Notes under the pieces: model-generated
Databases searched by the model: none
What the model was told of the DNA's origin: nothing
Seen by the model: only the letters and a program-made list of their open reading frames with translations
Assembly: GCF_025972045.1 (NCBI RefSeq)
Contig: NZ_JAPDHX010000003.1
Location: 248,001-312,000, forward strand
Direction of reading: 5' to 3'
DNA from: Micropruina sonneratiae
Lineage (GTDB): Bacteria > Actinomycetota > Actinomycetes > Propionibacteriales > Propionibacteriaceae
DNA: 64,000 bases
Translations under genes and position numbers: made by a program
Part shown: piece by piece, positions 54,686 through 62,630 of the stretch
Position numbering within the stretch: position 1 is the first letter of the stretch
Layout of the letters: the number at the start of each line of letters is the position of its first letter

Positions 54686-55025
54686 TCACTTTGGCGTCGG
54701 CCGTGTCCGGGGTGTCCGGCCGCGGCGGCGCGCGAGGTGGCTTCCCAGCACCACCAGACCGACGCCAGCGGTGATGACGAGCAGGTTCACCACGCCGTAG
54801 CCAGCGAGTTCGTGGGGCTGAACTGGACGGGAAAGCCGTTCGGTTTGGGGCCGAATGCCTCTCCTTCGAAGCCTTGTTGGGGTCCAAGCCACTCGAGGAG
54901 AACGGCGAGCGTCTGGTAGGTGAAGACGATCGCGTCTAGTGCGAGATGGGTAGGATAGCCAGCCCGCGCTGCTTGATGAAGTAGCCGAGCGTGAAGGACG
55001 ACGCGAGGGTGAAGATGATGTTCAC
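54686..55025 (-). pseudogene. small membrane-protein gene with two frameshifts
   Basis: Starting from a GTG at 55025 with AAGGAG upstream, frame 1 reads NIIFTLASSFTLGYFIKQRG and soon stops. The next frame continues with LALDAIVFTYQTLAVLLEWLG and FGPKPNGFPVQFSP, and a third frame with HELAGYGVVNLLVITAGVGL and VVLGSHLARRRGR. Read together these give a plausible three-helix protein of about 110 residues. Two indels (near 54965 and 54810) break it. It is the last gene of the minus-strand operon beginning at 58518. Confidence 0.6.
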
Positions 55026-55191
55026 TGGAGAACTCCTTGACGGGTGGAATCTCGTGGTGCTCGTTTCCGAGCCCGACCGCGGCTGGGGGTTGTGCGTGGG
55101 TGAGGTGGAAGGTTCGGCGTAGCCAGCCTGCGACGGCGGCAGGATCCTGGGAGCCTCGGTGCAGCGGTGTCCGATGTGAGCGGCGCGGTCA

Positions 55192-55890
55192 TCAGCGCGA
55201 GCGGTCCCGGCGCCACAGCGCCACACCAGCGCCAGCGAAGCCGAGGGCAGCCACCCACAACCCGATTCCGGCCACGACGGGGCCAGGCATGAACGGGTGG
55301 GTGAACCCGCCCAGGGCCAGGGCCCATCCCGCCCAGGCTGGCGCCGCGTGGCTGCGCCACAGGGCCAACCCAAGCAGGAGCAGCCCAAAGGTGATTCCGA
55401 TGATGAAGGACAGACCGGCGAGCAGCATGATCGGGTGTTCCTCGACTGCCGTCTCAAGCTCGACGACGGGGTCGACAGGAATGCGTTCCTCCACGATGAG
55501 TGCCGCTTCGAGCACGGGGCCTGGCAGGTTGGTCAGGCCGAAGAGCAGTCCACCGCCGGCCACCACGGCTGCTGCGGTGGTCAACCGCGGTGCCCCTGAA
55601 TACGCCACCCAGATGACAGCGGCGATGGCGGGGAGAAGGAGGAACATGAAGGGGACGGTGAGCCACTCCATCAGGTGGATGCGGCCCGGGTCCTGGGTTG
55701 CGGCGGCGACCTGCTCCGGAAGCGGCGCGTCACCAGAGAACGGGCTGACTAGATAGGACGTGCCCATTGCCAACATCGGGACGGGTGCAACGACGGCCAG
55801 CAGCCGCCGCAGGATGTCCGGAGCGGGGCCGCCGGGCGCGCTGGACGGGCTCACGGGCTGAGAGATTGCTGCGCCGGTAGGGGTGCTCAT
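55192..55890 (-). CDS. hypothetical multi-pass membrane protein
   Basis: Not recognised. 232 residues with a polar, Pro/Ser-rich N-terminus and about six predicted helices (for example LLAVVAPVPMLAMGTSYLV, FMFLLLPAIAAVIWVAY, LLAGLSFIIGITFGLLLLGL, VVAGIGLWVAALGFAGAGVAL). A loop contains DPGRIHLMEWLTVP. The ATG lies within the stop of the NAD(P)-binding protein gene (ATGA), so the two are co-translated. Confidence 0.75.
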   Translation of the reverse strand: MSTPTGAAISQPVSPSSAPGGPAPDILRRLLAVVAPVPMLAMGTSYLVSPFSGDAPLPEQVAAATQDPGRIHLMEWLTVPFMFLLLPAIAAVIWVAYSGAPRLTTAAAVVAGGGLLFGLTNLPGPVLEAALIVEERIPVDPVVELETAVEEHPIMLLAGLSFIIGITFGLLLLGLALWRSHAAPAWAGWALALGGFTHPFMPGPVVAGIGLWVAALGFAGAGVALWRRDRSR

Positions 55891-56774
55891 GATGCGCTCC
55901 GGTTTTGACGTGCGGGGTTGAAGGCGGCGGCGTTCTCGGCGAGGAAGTCACGCACCGGGCGTCCCGGCCTCCCGAGCACGTCGGTGACCGTCGGGGTGGT
56001 GGACGACTGGGCTCCTGCCCGGAGCTGGTCGAAGATGGCGAGGATCTGATCGGTCACGAACCCCGGGACTCCTCTCTCACCCAGCGATTGGCGCACCTGA
56101 TCGTCCGTCCCACCGACGTAGCTGATCGGGCGTCCGGTGACATCGGTGAGCAGTTCGCCCAGCTCGGCGAAGGTGACGGCCTGGGGTCCGGTGAGCTCGA
56201 GGACGCGCTCAGTGGGGAACGGCTCGGTGGCGAGCAGGTGCGCGGCGACCTCGGCCACGTCGGCAGGATGGACCATGGCGACGGGGGCGGCTAGGGCGGG
56301 TGCCGGCAGGATGTCGTGGTCGCGGACCTGGTCGGCGTGTCCGAGCACATTGGCCATGGAGAAGCCCGCCCGCAGGGCGACGTAGGGTACGCCGCTGCGT
56401 TCGAGGTGGGACTCGATGGCCGCGTGCCACTGCCAGAACGCGACCGGGGACGTCTCGTGGGCGCCGCGGGCGGAGAGCTTGACGATCCGACGCACGCCCG
56501 CGGCAGCTGCGGCGTCGATGACGGCGCATTCGTGCTGCACCTGGTCTGGTGTGTTGGGGCTGAGCAGGAACACGCCGTCGACCCCGGCCATGGCGGCGCG
56601 CAGGGTCTCGGGGTCGCCGAAGTCGCCGACCCTGCACTCGACGCCCGGATGGGTCACCGCGAGTCGTTCCGAGTCACGCCCGAAAGCGACGGGTCGGTGA
56701 CCACGATGTGCCAGCGCGGGCACGACGTGTCGGCCGATGGTGCCGGCCGCGCCGGCGACGAGGATGGTACTCAT
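55887..56774 (-). CDS. NmrA/SDR-like NAD(P)-binding protein
   Basis: Atypical short-chain dehydrogenase-like protein of 295 residues. The N-terminal Rossmann loop is ILVAGAAGTIGRHVVPALA; the usual catalytic Tyr-x-x-x-Lys is not evident, as in NmrA/azoreductase-like members such as YtfG and QOR2. RIVKLSARGAHETSP, YVALRAGFSMANVLG and MVHPADVAEVAAHLL are family patterns. It likely binds NAD(P)H and reduces quinones or acts as a redox sensor. ATG overlaps the oxidase gene stop (ATGA). Confidence 0.88.
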   Translation of the reverse strand: MSTILVAGAAGTIGRHVVPALAHRGHRPVAFGRDSERLAVTHPGVECRVGDFGDPETLRAAMAGVDGVFLLSPNTPDQVQHECAVIDAAAAAGVRRIVKLSARGAHETSPVAFWQWHAAIESHLERSGVPYVALRAGFSMANVLGHADQVRDHDILPAPALAAPVAMVHPADVAEVAAHLLATEPFPTERVLELTGPQAVTFAELGELLTDVTGRPISYVGGTDDQVRQSLGERGVPGFVTDQILAIFDQLRAGAQSSTTPTVTDVLGRPGRPVRDFLAENAAAFNPARQNRSAS

Positions 56775-58186
56775 GAGGTTGCTCCGTTCTGATGGGTGAG
56801 TGAGATCGAGGAGGGTGCGTGTGGAGGGATGTTCCGGTTGAACCGGAACACGTTGTGCGGGTCGTGCTCGTTCTTGAGCGCGACCAAGTGCTCCCAGTCC
56901 TGCTGGGTGTAGGCGGCGCGGACTCGTTCAGGTGTGGCGTCGCCGTCGAGGAAGTTGAGGTAGGTGTCCCCGGTCAGGTGCGGCCGCAGGCTGGTGAAGA
57001 TCCGGTCCTGGGTCGCACGCACCGCCGCTACGGCGTCGGGCGTGGGGACCACGCCGATGCAGTTGACGCTGTAGCGGGCCCGGGTGCGCGCCATCGGGTG
57101 AGGGCCGCGGGGCGACTTCTCCATGGCGCCGCCGAGTTGCCGCGCCTCACACATCACCAGCGATGACCCGAGATGCGGGATAACGTGCTCCAGCAGTGTC
57201 GAGGCCACTTCGTCGGTGATGTCGGTCAGTGACTCTCCGCGCTGGACGAATGGCAGTGGGCTGGCGGGGTCGAGGCTGACCCCGTCGAGGTCTGTGGCCG
57301 CTCGCTTCCTCCAGGTATCGATGTCGGGGTCGCCAAGCTGGCGACGAACGTCGTGGAGGTGGTCCTCGCCGGACTCCTGGTCGGGGAAGCAGCCGCGGAC
57401 CACGACGAAGCGACGGCCCCGGAATGGCTCCGGCACGCTCGGTGCGTCGGGCAGCCCGCTCAGTGCCAGCGCGCTCATCGCATCCGTCGGGAGGGTGGCC
57501 GACCACCGGGCGTAGGTTGCGATCACCTCGCTCGCCTGGTCAACGGGGTAGTAGAGGCTCCCCGCGTACACTCCAGCGATCGGATGGAGGTCCAGGGTCA
57601 GGCTGGTGACGACGCCGACGTTGCCCGCGCCGCCCGCCACCCCCCACAGCAGGTCGAGGTCGCCGTCGCGGTCCCGGCGCAGCGACCTGACCCGGCCCGA
57701 TGCGGTGACCAGCTCCGCGCCACTCACCGAGCCGGAGGCGAAACCGAGGCGTCGGCTGAGCCAGCCGAAGCCGCCACCGTGGGTGAAGCCGACGACGCCG
57801 ACCTGCGAGCTGGACCCGCAGATCCCGACGAGGCCGTGCGGTGCGCACGCCGGGAGGACGTCGGACCAGCGCGCTCCGGCCGCCACCGTCGCGGTGCGTC
57901 GGGCCGGATCGATGCAGACCGAGCGAAGCGAGGCGGTGTTGATCAGGACACCGTCCTGATCAACACCCGCGACCCCGTGACCGGTGGACATCACGGCCAC
58001 CCCGAGTCCCTCCCGGACGGCCCAGCGCACCGCCTGGGCGACGCCGTGGGCGTCGGCGGGGGCGAATACGGCGGCGGGCCGGTGAACCGTCATCCGGTTC
58101 CACGCCGACGTCGCCGCGGCGTGCTCGTCAGTCCCCGGGATCAGCGGGTGGTGGCCGGCGTGGTGTTGGTGGGTTTGCTGGGACAT
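56771..58186 (-). CDS. FAD-binding oxidoreductase, berberine-bridge-enzyme type
   Basis: Flavoenzyme of 471 residues. PCMH-type FAD domain: VMSTGHGVAGVDQDGVLINT contains the His that can bind FAD covalently; GICGSSSQVGVVGFTHGGGF contains the Cys of bicovalent members and the glycine-rich loop; the C-terminal BBE motif is YLNFLDGDA followed by NEHDPHNVFRFNRNI. It should oxidise an alcohol or carbohydrate with oxygen. AGGAGG lies four bases before the ATG at 58186. A 48-bp duplication puts an identical site and ATG at 58234, so a form 16 residues longer is equally possible. Confidence 0.9.
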   Translation of the reverse strand: MSQQTHQHHAGHHPLIPGTDEHAAATSAWNRMTVHRPAAVFAPADAHGVAQAVRWAVREGLGVAVMSTGHGVAGVDQDGVLINTASLRSVCIDPARRTATVAAGARWSDVLPACAPHGLVGICGSSSQVGVVGFTHGGGFGWLSRRLGFASGSVSGAELVTASGRVRSLRRDRDGDLDLLWGVAGGAGNVGVVTSLTLDLHPIAGVYAGSLYYPVDQASEVIATYARWSATLPTDAMSALALSGLPDAPSVPEPFRGRRFVVVRGCFPDQESGEDHLHDVRRQLGDPDIDTWRKRAATDLDGVSLDPASPLPFVQRGESLTDITDEVASTLLEHVIPHLGSSLVMCEARQLGGAMEKSPRGPHPMARTRARYSVNCIGVVPTPDAVAAVRATQDRIFTSLRPHLTGDTYLNFLDGDATPERVRAAYTQQDWEHLVALKNEHDPHNVFRFNRNIPPHAPSSISLTHQNGATS

Positions 58187-58518
58187 GACGCCTCCTGGAT
58201 TGGCCCGGGGGTGCGGGTGGGTTTGCTGGGACATGACGCCTCCTGGATTGGCCCGGGGGTGCGGGTGGGGTGGGCGATGCGCAGCCCGAGCATGAGAGCG
58301 GTGACCACGAGGTAGAAGCCGTGCAGGAACCAGATGGGCCCCGCCGGCAGGCTGATCACGTACACCGAATAGAGCAGGTTGCCCACGTTGGCCATGACCA
58401 GACTGACCAGGCTGTAGGAGACCAGGTCACGCGTGCGCACGGCCTTGAGCAGAGTGGGGACATAGCTCAGCGCGAACAGCGCGGCCGAGAAGGCGCCGAA
58501 CGCGGTGGTGAGTTCCAT
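58141..58518 (-). CDS. small membrane protein, PQ-loop/SemiSWEET-like
   Basis: Protein of 125 residues with three predicted helices: FSAALFALSYVPTLLKAVRT, LVMANVGNLLYSVYVISLPA and WFLHGFYLVVTALMLGLRIA. The Pro-Thr in the first helix and the layout recall PQ-loop half-transporters (SemiSWEET), but the match is loose. Its C-terminal tail holds TRTPGPIQEASCPSKP twice, created by the 48-bp tandem duplication that also carries the next gene's start. It overlaps the FAD oxidase gene and is first in the operon, with a strong promoter upstream. Confidence 0.7.
   Translation of the reverse strand: MELTTAFGAFSAALFALSYVPTLLKAVRTRDLVSYSLVSLVMANVGNLLYSVYVISLPAGPIWFLHGFYLVVTALMLGLRIAHPTRTPGPIQEASCPSKPTRTPGPIQEASCPSKPTNTTPATTR
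58168..58263. repeat. 48-bp perfect tandem duplication
   Basis: Bases 58168-58215 are repeated exactly at 58216-58263, with six more matching bases beyond. Each unit contains AGGAGG and an ATG on the minus strand (starts at 58186 and 58234 for the FAD oxidase) and 16 codons of the upstream membrane-protein tail. Being a multiple of three, it keeps both genes in frame. Confidence 0.95.
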
Positions 58519-58530
58519 GACCCCTCTTTC

Positions 58531-58579
58531 GGTAGATAACGACTACACCCAAGATACGAACTGGTAGAGTGGATGTCAA
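58531..58579 (-). promoter_or_regulatory. strong sigma-70-type promoter of oxidase operon with possible TetR site
   Basis: Minus-strand -35 TTGACA (58574-58579, consensus), exactly 17 bases, then -10 TATCTT (58551-58556). Just downstream, GTAG-N7-CTAC (58532-58546) is an imperfect palindrome within GGTAGATAACGACTACACC, and GGTAGA recurs at 58563. The divergent TetR gene starts at 58603, so it probably controls this promoter from here. Confidence 0.75.
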
Positions 58580-58602
58580 CCCAATAGAAGGTCGGTGATT
58601 CG

Positions 58603-59319
58603 ATGGCAACGTCCCCGAACCCCCGTCGCGACTACCACAGCCCCCAGCGCCGTGCTCAGGCCGAGCGCACTCAACAACGGGTCGTAGCCGCAGCCGGGGC
58701 CTTGCTCACGAGCAAGGGGTGGGCCGCGATGACCATGGCGGAAGTGGCCCGCCACGCAGGCATCTCGAGCGCAATGCTGTACAAGATCTTCGCCACCAAG
58801 GCCGATCTGGTGAAGCGGGCCTACGACATTGCCCTGGTCGGTGACCAGGCCGAGGTCGCCTTCCGGCACCGGCCCGAGTTCGTTGCGGTGCTCGAGGAGC
58901 TCGACCCAGCTGCGAAGCTGCGTGGCTACGCGGGTCTGATGCGAACGGTGGCGGAGCGGGTCCTGCCGATCTACAGCCAGCTGGTGGCCGCCGTCACGGC
59001 CGGCGACGGCGACGATCAGTTGCGCGAGCTCGTTGACACGGCTGAGGCTGAGCGGCTCTTCGGCGCCCGAGGAATCGTCCGCGACCTGCAATCAGTCACT
59101 GCCTTGTCCCCCACGCTCAGCGAAGCCCAGGCCGTCGACCTGGTCTGGATGGCCATGTCGCCCGAGTTCTGGGCACTGCTCGTCCGCGGCCGCTCATGGA
59201 GCTGGGACGAAGCCGAGGAGTGGGTCGGGGATCACCTCATCTCCACGCTGACCGGTCAGGCGCCCGAGGGGGTGCACGGCACGGACGGCGTGGATGGCAC
59301 GACAGGGCTGGGGTCGTGA
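58603..59319 (+). CDS. TetR-family transcriptional regulator
   Basis: Regulator of 238 residues. N-terminal helix-turn-helix: RVVAAAGALLTSKGWAAMTM then EVARHAGISSAMLYKIFATK, followed by a helical ligand-binding domain with SPEFWALLVRGRSWSWDEAEE. A Gly/Asp-rich tail ends the protein. It is divergent from the FAD oxidase operon with 84 bases between, the classic layout for a repressor of that operon. Its stop overlaps a GTG that begins a truncated hydrolase (GTGA). Confidence 0.92.
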   Translation: MATSPNPRRDYHSPQRRAQAERTQQRVVAAAGALLTSKGWAAMTMAEVARHAGISSAMLYKIFATKADLVKRAYDIALVGDQAEVAFRHRPEFVAVLEELDPAAKLRGYAGLMRTVAERVLPIYSQLVAAVTAGDGDDQLRELVDTAEAERLFGARGIVRDLQSVTALSPTLSEAQAVDLVWMAMSPEFWALLVRGRSWSWDEAEEWVGDHLISTLTGQAPEGVHGTDGVDGTTGLGS

Positions 59320-59468
59320 GTCTGGAAACTGCGCTCGACGAGATTGCCTCGGAGGTGCGCTTCTCCGGCTTGAGCCGCGCCGACCGCGGCGGGGCGCCCA
59401 TGGTCAGCCGGGGGTACGGCATGGCCCGGCGCGACCTGGGCTTCTGCTGGCGGGTCGCACGGTGCTGA
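59316..59468 (+). pseudogene. N-terminal fragment of a serine hydrolase (beta-lactamase class C-like)
   Basis: A GTG inside the TetR stop begins SLETALDEIASEVRFSGLSR, then DRGGAPMVSRGYGMARRDLG, matching the first 45 residues of EstB/beta-lactamase-family serine hydrolases. The frame then ends at TGA (59466-59468) well before the catalytic Ser-x-x-Lys. What remains is 50 residues and cannot be active. It shows that TetR once headed a two-gene unit. Confidence 0.65.
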
Positions 59469-59645
59469 TCAACATAAGCAAGCCGCGACCGGTCCGCTAT
59501 GAGCGAGACGCGAGGGACGTTGATACCTGTACGGACCGGCCTCGCCGTCACTTCGGCGACCGGCCGCGTGAAGATCGTGGTTTCGGGCGACCTCGCACCC
59601 AGATCGCGTTCTTGGCCGTCGTTGAACAAATGGTGGAGGCGCTTC

Positions 59646-60055
59646 GTGTCGAAGCCTGACCTCTTCCGCAGCGACGAAGGCGAACGGACGTCGAGAGGGC
59701 CTACACCGCCTTGCTGGACACCGAGTTGGCGGGGTTTGAACACTGCACAGTCGCGACGGGACTCGGGCCGACATTCGTGGTGAGCGCTGACCAGCCGAGG
59801 CCCCTCCGGTGCTGCTCCTACACGGCTCGGGTTCGACAACCGCGCTGTCGTGGACTCTCGAGCTGCGCCTCTTGTCAGAGCAGTACCGGCTGCATGCGAT
59901 CGACCTGGTTGGTGAGCCCGGCCGCAGTGCCCCCGCCCGACCTGCCTTGACCAGCCCTCTGTACTCCGCGTGGCTGACGGAGTTGGCCAACGTCCTCGAT
60001 GCACGACCGGCAGTCGTGATAGGTCTGTCCCTGGGGGGATGGCTAGCTGTACTGA
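59646..60055 (+). pseudogene. alpha/beta hydrolase gene, frameshifted and truncated
   Basis: A GTG at 59646 starts SKPDLFRSDEGER; a frame change near 59690 leads to VERAYTALLDTELAGFEHCT and TVVSAD-like residues, and another near 59803 to PPVLLLHGSGSTTALSWTLE (oxyanion HG) and VVIGLSLGGWLAV (nucleophile elbow Gly-x-Ser-x-Gly). Homology stops there at about 60055, before the catalytic Asp and His, where IS481-type sequence begins. Two frameshifts plus truncation make this a clear pseudogene. Confidence 0.75.
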
Positions 60056-60155
60056 CCACGGACGTTAGGTACGGCGTGCCTGCTGGACGATGACTAGGAC
60101 CTCTGAGTGAGGTGTGGAGCTACCACGCACCCACCCTCAAGCCTCGGAGGTCTTC

Positions 60156-60497
60156 GTGTCCCACGCTAACGCTCAGCTCACTCCCGCCGGTCGGCTACGT
60201 CTGGCCAAGCTCGTCGTCGAGAAGAAGTGGACGCTTCGACGGTCGGCCGAGCGGTGGAACTGTTCGGTCACCACCGCAAAGCGGTGGGCCGATCGGTACC
60301 GGCTCCACGGCGTGGCCGGGATGGTCGACCGGTCCTCCCGTCCCCGGACCTCACCACGCCGAACGCCGTCGCGTGTGGAGCGGCGCGTGATCGGCATGCG
60401 CGTCACGCGCCGGTGGGGGCCGGCACGGATCGCCTACCGACTCGGCCTGCAGCCTCGTCGTGTACACCACGCCAGGGAGCAGACTGCGCGGCGATGA
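60156..60497 (+). mobile_element. IS481-family transposase, N-terminal remnant
   Basis: GTG at 60156 after CGGAGG starts SHANAQLTPAGRLRLAKLVV, then TAKRWADRYRLHGVAGMVDR and RRWGPARIAYRLGL, the helix-turn-helix half of IS481-family transposases. After about 60455 the sequence departs (PRRVHHAREQTARR-stop) and the DDE catalytic domain is missing. The left end of the element probably lies between 60047 and 60110. About 100 of the normal 320 or more residues remain, so it is inactive. Confidence 0.85.
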
Positions 60498-60570
60498 GCC
60501 CGACAGCGCCGACGTCTATCCGCCCGGCAGCCGGCCGCGCGTCGACGTCCACCGTTAGGGGGCGAGGAAA

Positions 60571-61551
60571 GTGGTGCGTAGGACGGAGTGCGGGGATCTC
60601 ACCGCGGCGCTCGCTGACCACATTGGCTTCTTGGCCTCGGCACCGCGCAATGGCCGAACCAACCCGCATCATCACCAGCGCTGCCTCAGCTATGTCGCCC
60701 AGCAGCTCACGTCCATCGGCTGGGCAGTCGAGCGCCAGGAGCTCCACGTCCGAAACACCCTAGGCATTGCCGACAATCCCAACCCGGTATGGCCGCTCGG
60801 CTGGCATCACAACCTGACCGGCACCAAAATCGTCGCCACCTGGGGCACCTCCGCTCCGGCGCTTGTGTTGATCGCCCACCACGACACAGTCGGCCGAAGC
60901 CCCGGAGCTGACGACAACGCATCCAGCGTCGCCGCCTTGCTCGAGGTAGCAAAGATCATCGCCCGCAGCGGAACCAGCCGACGGATCATCCTTGGCATCG
61001 TTGACCTGGAGGAGACCGGGCACCAGGGCTCTCGCAATCTCGCCGCACGGCTGGCGAACACCGAACCTATCGCCGCGGCGATCGCGTTCGACGCCATCGG
61101 CTATTACACCACCGGCCCTGGCAGCCAGCAGCTCCCCGGTCTGCTGCGCGGCTTGGTCATCGGCGCCAAACCCGGCCGTCGCCCCGCCGGCGACTTCCTC
61201 GCCGTCGTCTCACGCGGTTCGTCCGCGGACATCGCTGCTGCCTGGTGCGGCAACGCTGAGCGTTACCAGCTGGGCACCTTGCAGGTACGGGATCCCCGAA
61301 ACGATGGACGCCGAGGCATGGGGACGTTCGCACGGCCGTGGTTGCTCGATCTCGACCGTTCCGATCATGCTTCGTTTCAGCGGCTGGGTATCCCGGCCGT
61401 CCTGGTCACCGACACAGCCAACCTGCGCAGCCGGCATTACCACCGACCTACCGACACCCCTGACACCCTCGATGTCGAGCGCATCGCAGCAGCTGCACTC
61501 GCTACCGCTGATCTGGCCACGCAACCTCAGTCGTTGACCGGCCGTCCCTAA
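60571..61551 (+). CDS. M28-family zinc metallopeptidase
   Basis: Predicted aminopeptidase of 326 residues. The M28 metal ligands appear in order: LIAHHDTVG (His), GADDNASSVAA (bridging Asp), VDLEETGHQGS (Glu base and ligand), AFDAIGYY (Asp), and RHYHRPTDTPDTLD (last His). No signal peptide is visible, so a cytosolic role is possible, unusual for M28. GTG start with GAGG three to seven bases upstream. It sits intact among pseudogenes; its stop overlaps the convergent gene's stop by four bases. Confidence 0.85.
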   Translation: MVRRTECGDLTAALADHIGFLASAPRNGRTNPHHHQRCLSYVAQQLTSIGWAVERQELHVRNTLGIADNPNPVWPLGWHHNLTGTKIVATWGTSAPALVLIAHHDTVGRSPGADDNASSVAALLEVAKIIARSGTSRRIILGIVDLEETGHQGSRNLAARLANTEPIAAAIAFDAIGYYTTGPGSQQLPGLLRGLVIGAKPGRRPAGDFLAVVSRGSSADIAAAWCGNAERYQLGTLQVRDPRNDGRRGMGTFARPWLLDLDRSDHASFQRLGIPAVLVTDTANLRSRHYHRPTDTPDTLDVERIAAAALATADLATQPQSLTGRP

Positions 61552-62174
61552 GGTCGGGTATCGCTGTCAGTCCAGCGTTTTGTGATGGCCAGGCAGGCGC
61601 GGCAGCTGACGCGGATCGACCTGTCGTCACTGTTGCGGTCGGTGATCGCAAACAGATCGGCCCACTTGGTGCGGTTGGCCGCCGCGCACAGGTACTCGCC
61701 GGCACGGCGCCGTAGCCGGCCCGCGTCGAGGTCATCGATCAGTCGGACGTGGTACGCCGGTGCGGTCCGACGAGGCTTGCCGTACCACTCGGTGGCGAGA
61801 TACGGGTTGGCGTCCGGCAGCCAACGCGCCGGCACATTCAGGCGTTCGTTGAACTCCTGGTTCTCTCGATCCTTTCGGCCCCCCTCGACGAGCTGCTGAC
61901 CTGATGCCGAGTGAGCGGCGGCCTGCGGTATCTCGGCTTCACGCTGCAGTTCATCGACTGGCCGCGCCAGGAGGTACCCGCCAAGGTCCCGCCGGAGGCC
62001 GACAGCCGTGCCGGGATTCAGCGGGGTTGTCGGGCGATAGGCGTCGCCGAACAGCACGACGGACCCATCGGCGCTGACAAGAATGGTCTCGGGGAGGTGG
62101 CCTCGGACCGCGGCTGGGTTGACGAATCGGGATCCGCGGACCAGCTTCACCCATCCCGTGCCCTGGTCGCTCAT
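61548..62174 (-). CDS. hypothetical protein next to methyltransferase remnant
   Basis: Not recognised. 208 residues, soluble, polar. A beta-rich N-terminus (GWVKLVRGSRFVNPAAVRGH; ETILVSADGSVVLFGDAYRP) is followed by a charged helical middle and a C-terminal part with YLCAAANRTKWADLFAITDR and VSCRACLAITK, whose paired Cys could bind metal. The ATG lies in the stop of the methyltransferase fragment (ATGA), so it was co-translated with that enzyme and may have been an accessory restriction or modification protein; that is a guess. Confidence 0.6.
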   Translation of the reverse strand: MSDQGTGWVKLVRGSRFVNPAAVRGHLPETILVSADGSVVLFGDAYRPTTPLNPGTAVGLRRDLGGYLLARPVDELQREAEIPQAAAHSASGQQLVEGGRKDRENQEFNERLNVPARWLPDANPYLATEWYGKPRRTAPAYHVRLIDDLDAGRLRRRAGEYLCAAANRTKWADLFAITDRNSDDRSIRVSCRACLAITKRWTDSDTRP

Positions 62175-62375
62175 CGGGCCGCCTCACGTCGACGCTGCCC
62201 ACCACGGCGATCCTCGGTATCACCCTCCAACACTTCTCGGCTAAGCCGTGCCGCAGTGAGTGCCAATGCCTTCGGATTGAGATCTCCGCCGAGGAACCGG
62301 CGCCGGCACCGCCAAGCCGCGAGCGCGGTCTCTCCACCACCGATGAATGGGTCGACCACCAGCGACTCCCAGGTC
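62171..62375 (-). pseudogene. C-terminal remnant of a DNA methyltransferase
   Basis: The readable part begins about WESLVVDPFIGGGETALAAW and continues RRRFLGGDLNPKALALTAAR. This is the SAM-binding motif I (Asp-Pro-Phe-x-Gly-Gly-Gly) and following helix of an N6-adenine/N4-cytosine methyltransferase. Upstream the frame stays open to 62530 but with no methyltransferase-like sequence, and the target-recognition and DPPY parts are missing. Probably a truncated gene. Confidence 0.65.
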
Positions 62376-62445
62376 TGACCCCCGTTGTCATCTCCCGTGC
62401 CGTCCCCCACCCGTTCTGCATGACCCGCCCGACGCAGCGACTGCA

Positions 62446-62590
62446 GGGCACCTCTGGCGCGCCGTCGCCAGCGAGTGTCGGCCTGGCTGGTGCCGCTGCT
62501 GGTCCGCCTGCAGGCGGGCGAGGACGTCACCAGGAGATCATCGACGGCTACCGCGTCGAGCCCGGCAGGTACCCGGCCGACCTGTACTGA
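62446..62590 (+). pseudogene. C-terminal fragment of an unidentified gene
   Basis: One frame reads SAWLVPLLVRLQAGEDVT; with one extra C in the run near 62548 it continues QEIIDGYRVEPGRYPADLY then TGA at 62588. The joined sequence looks like a real protein end. No start or upstream part is present. It probably belonged to the ancestral chromosome or an older insertion and marks the right edge of the accessory segment. Confidence 0.45.
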
Positions 62591-62630
62591 GCGACGCTGG
62601 GCCGGCCTTGGGGGTCGGCGGCGGGCCGGG

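Noticed and set aside
59499-59783. 94-aa frame with a plausible start (MSETRGTLIPVRTG)
   Set aside because: It crosses into the alpha/beta hydrolase relic off-frame and shows no domain; the part before 59646 is unexplained sequence.
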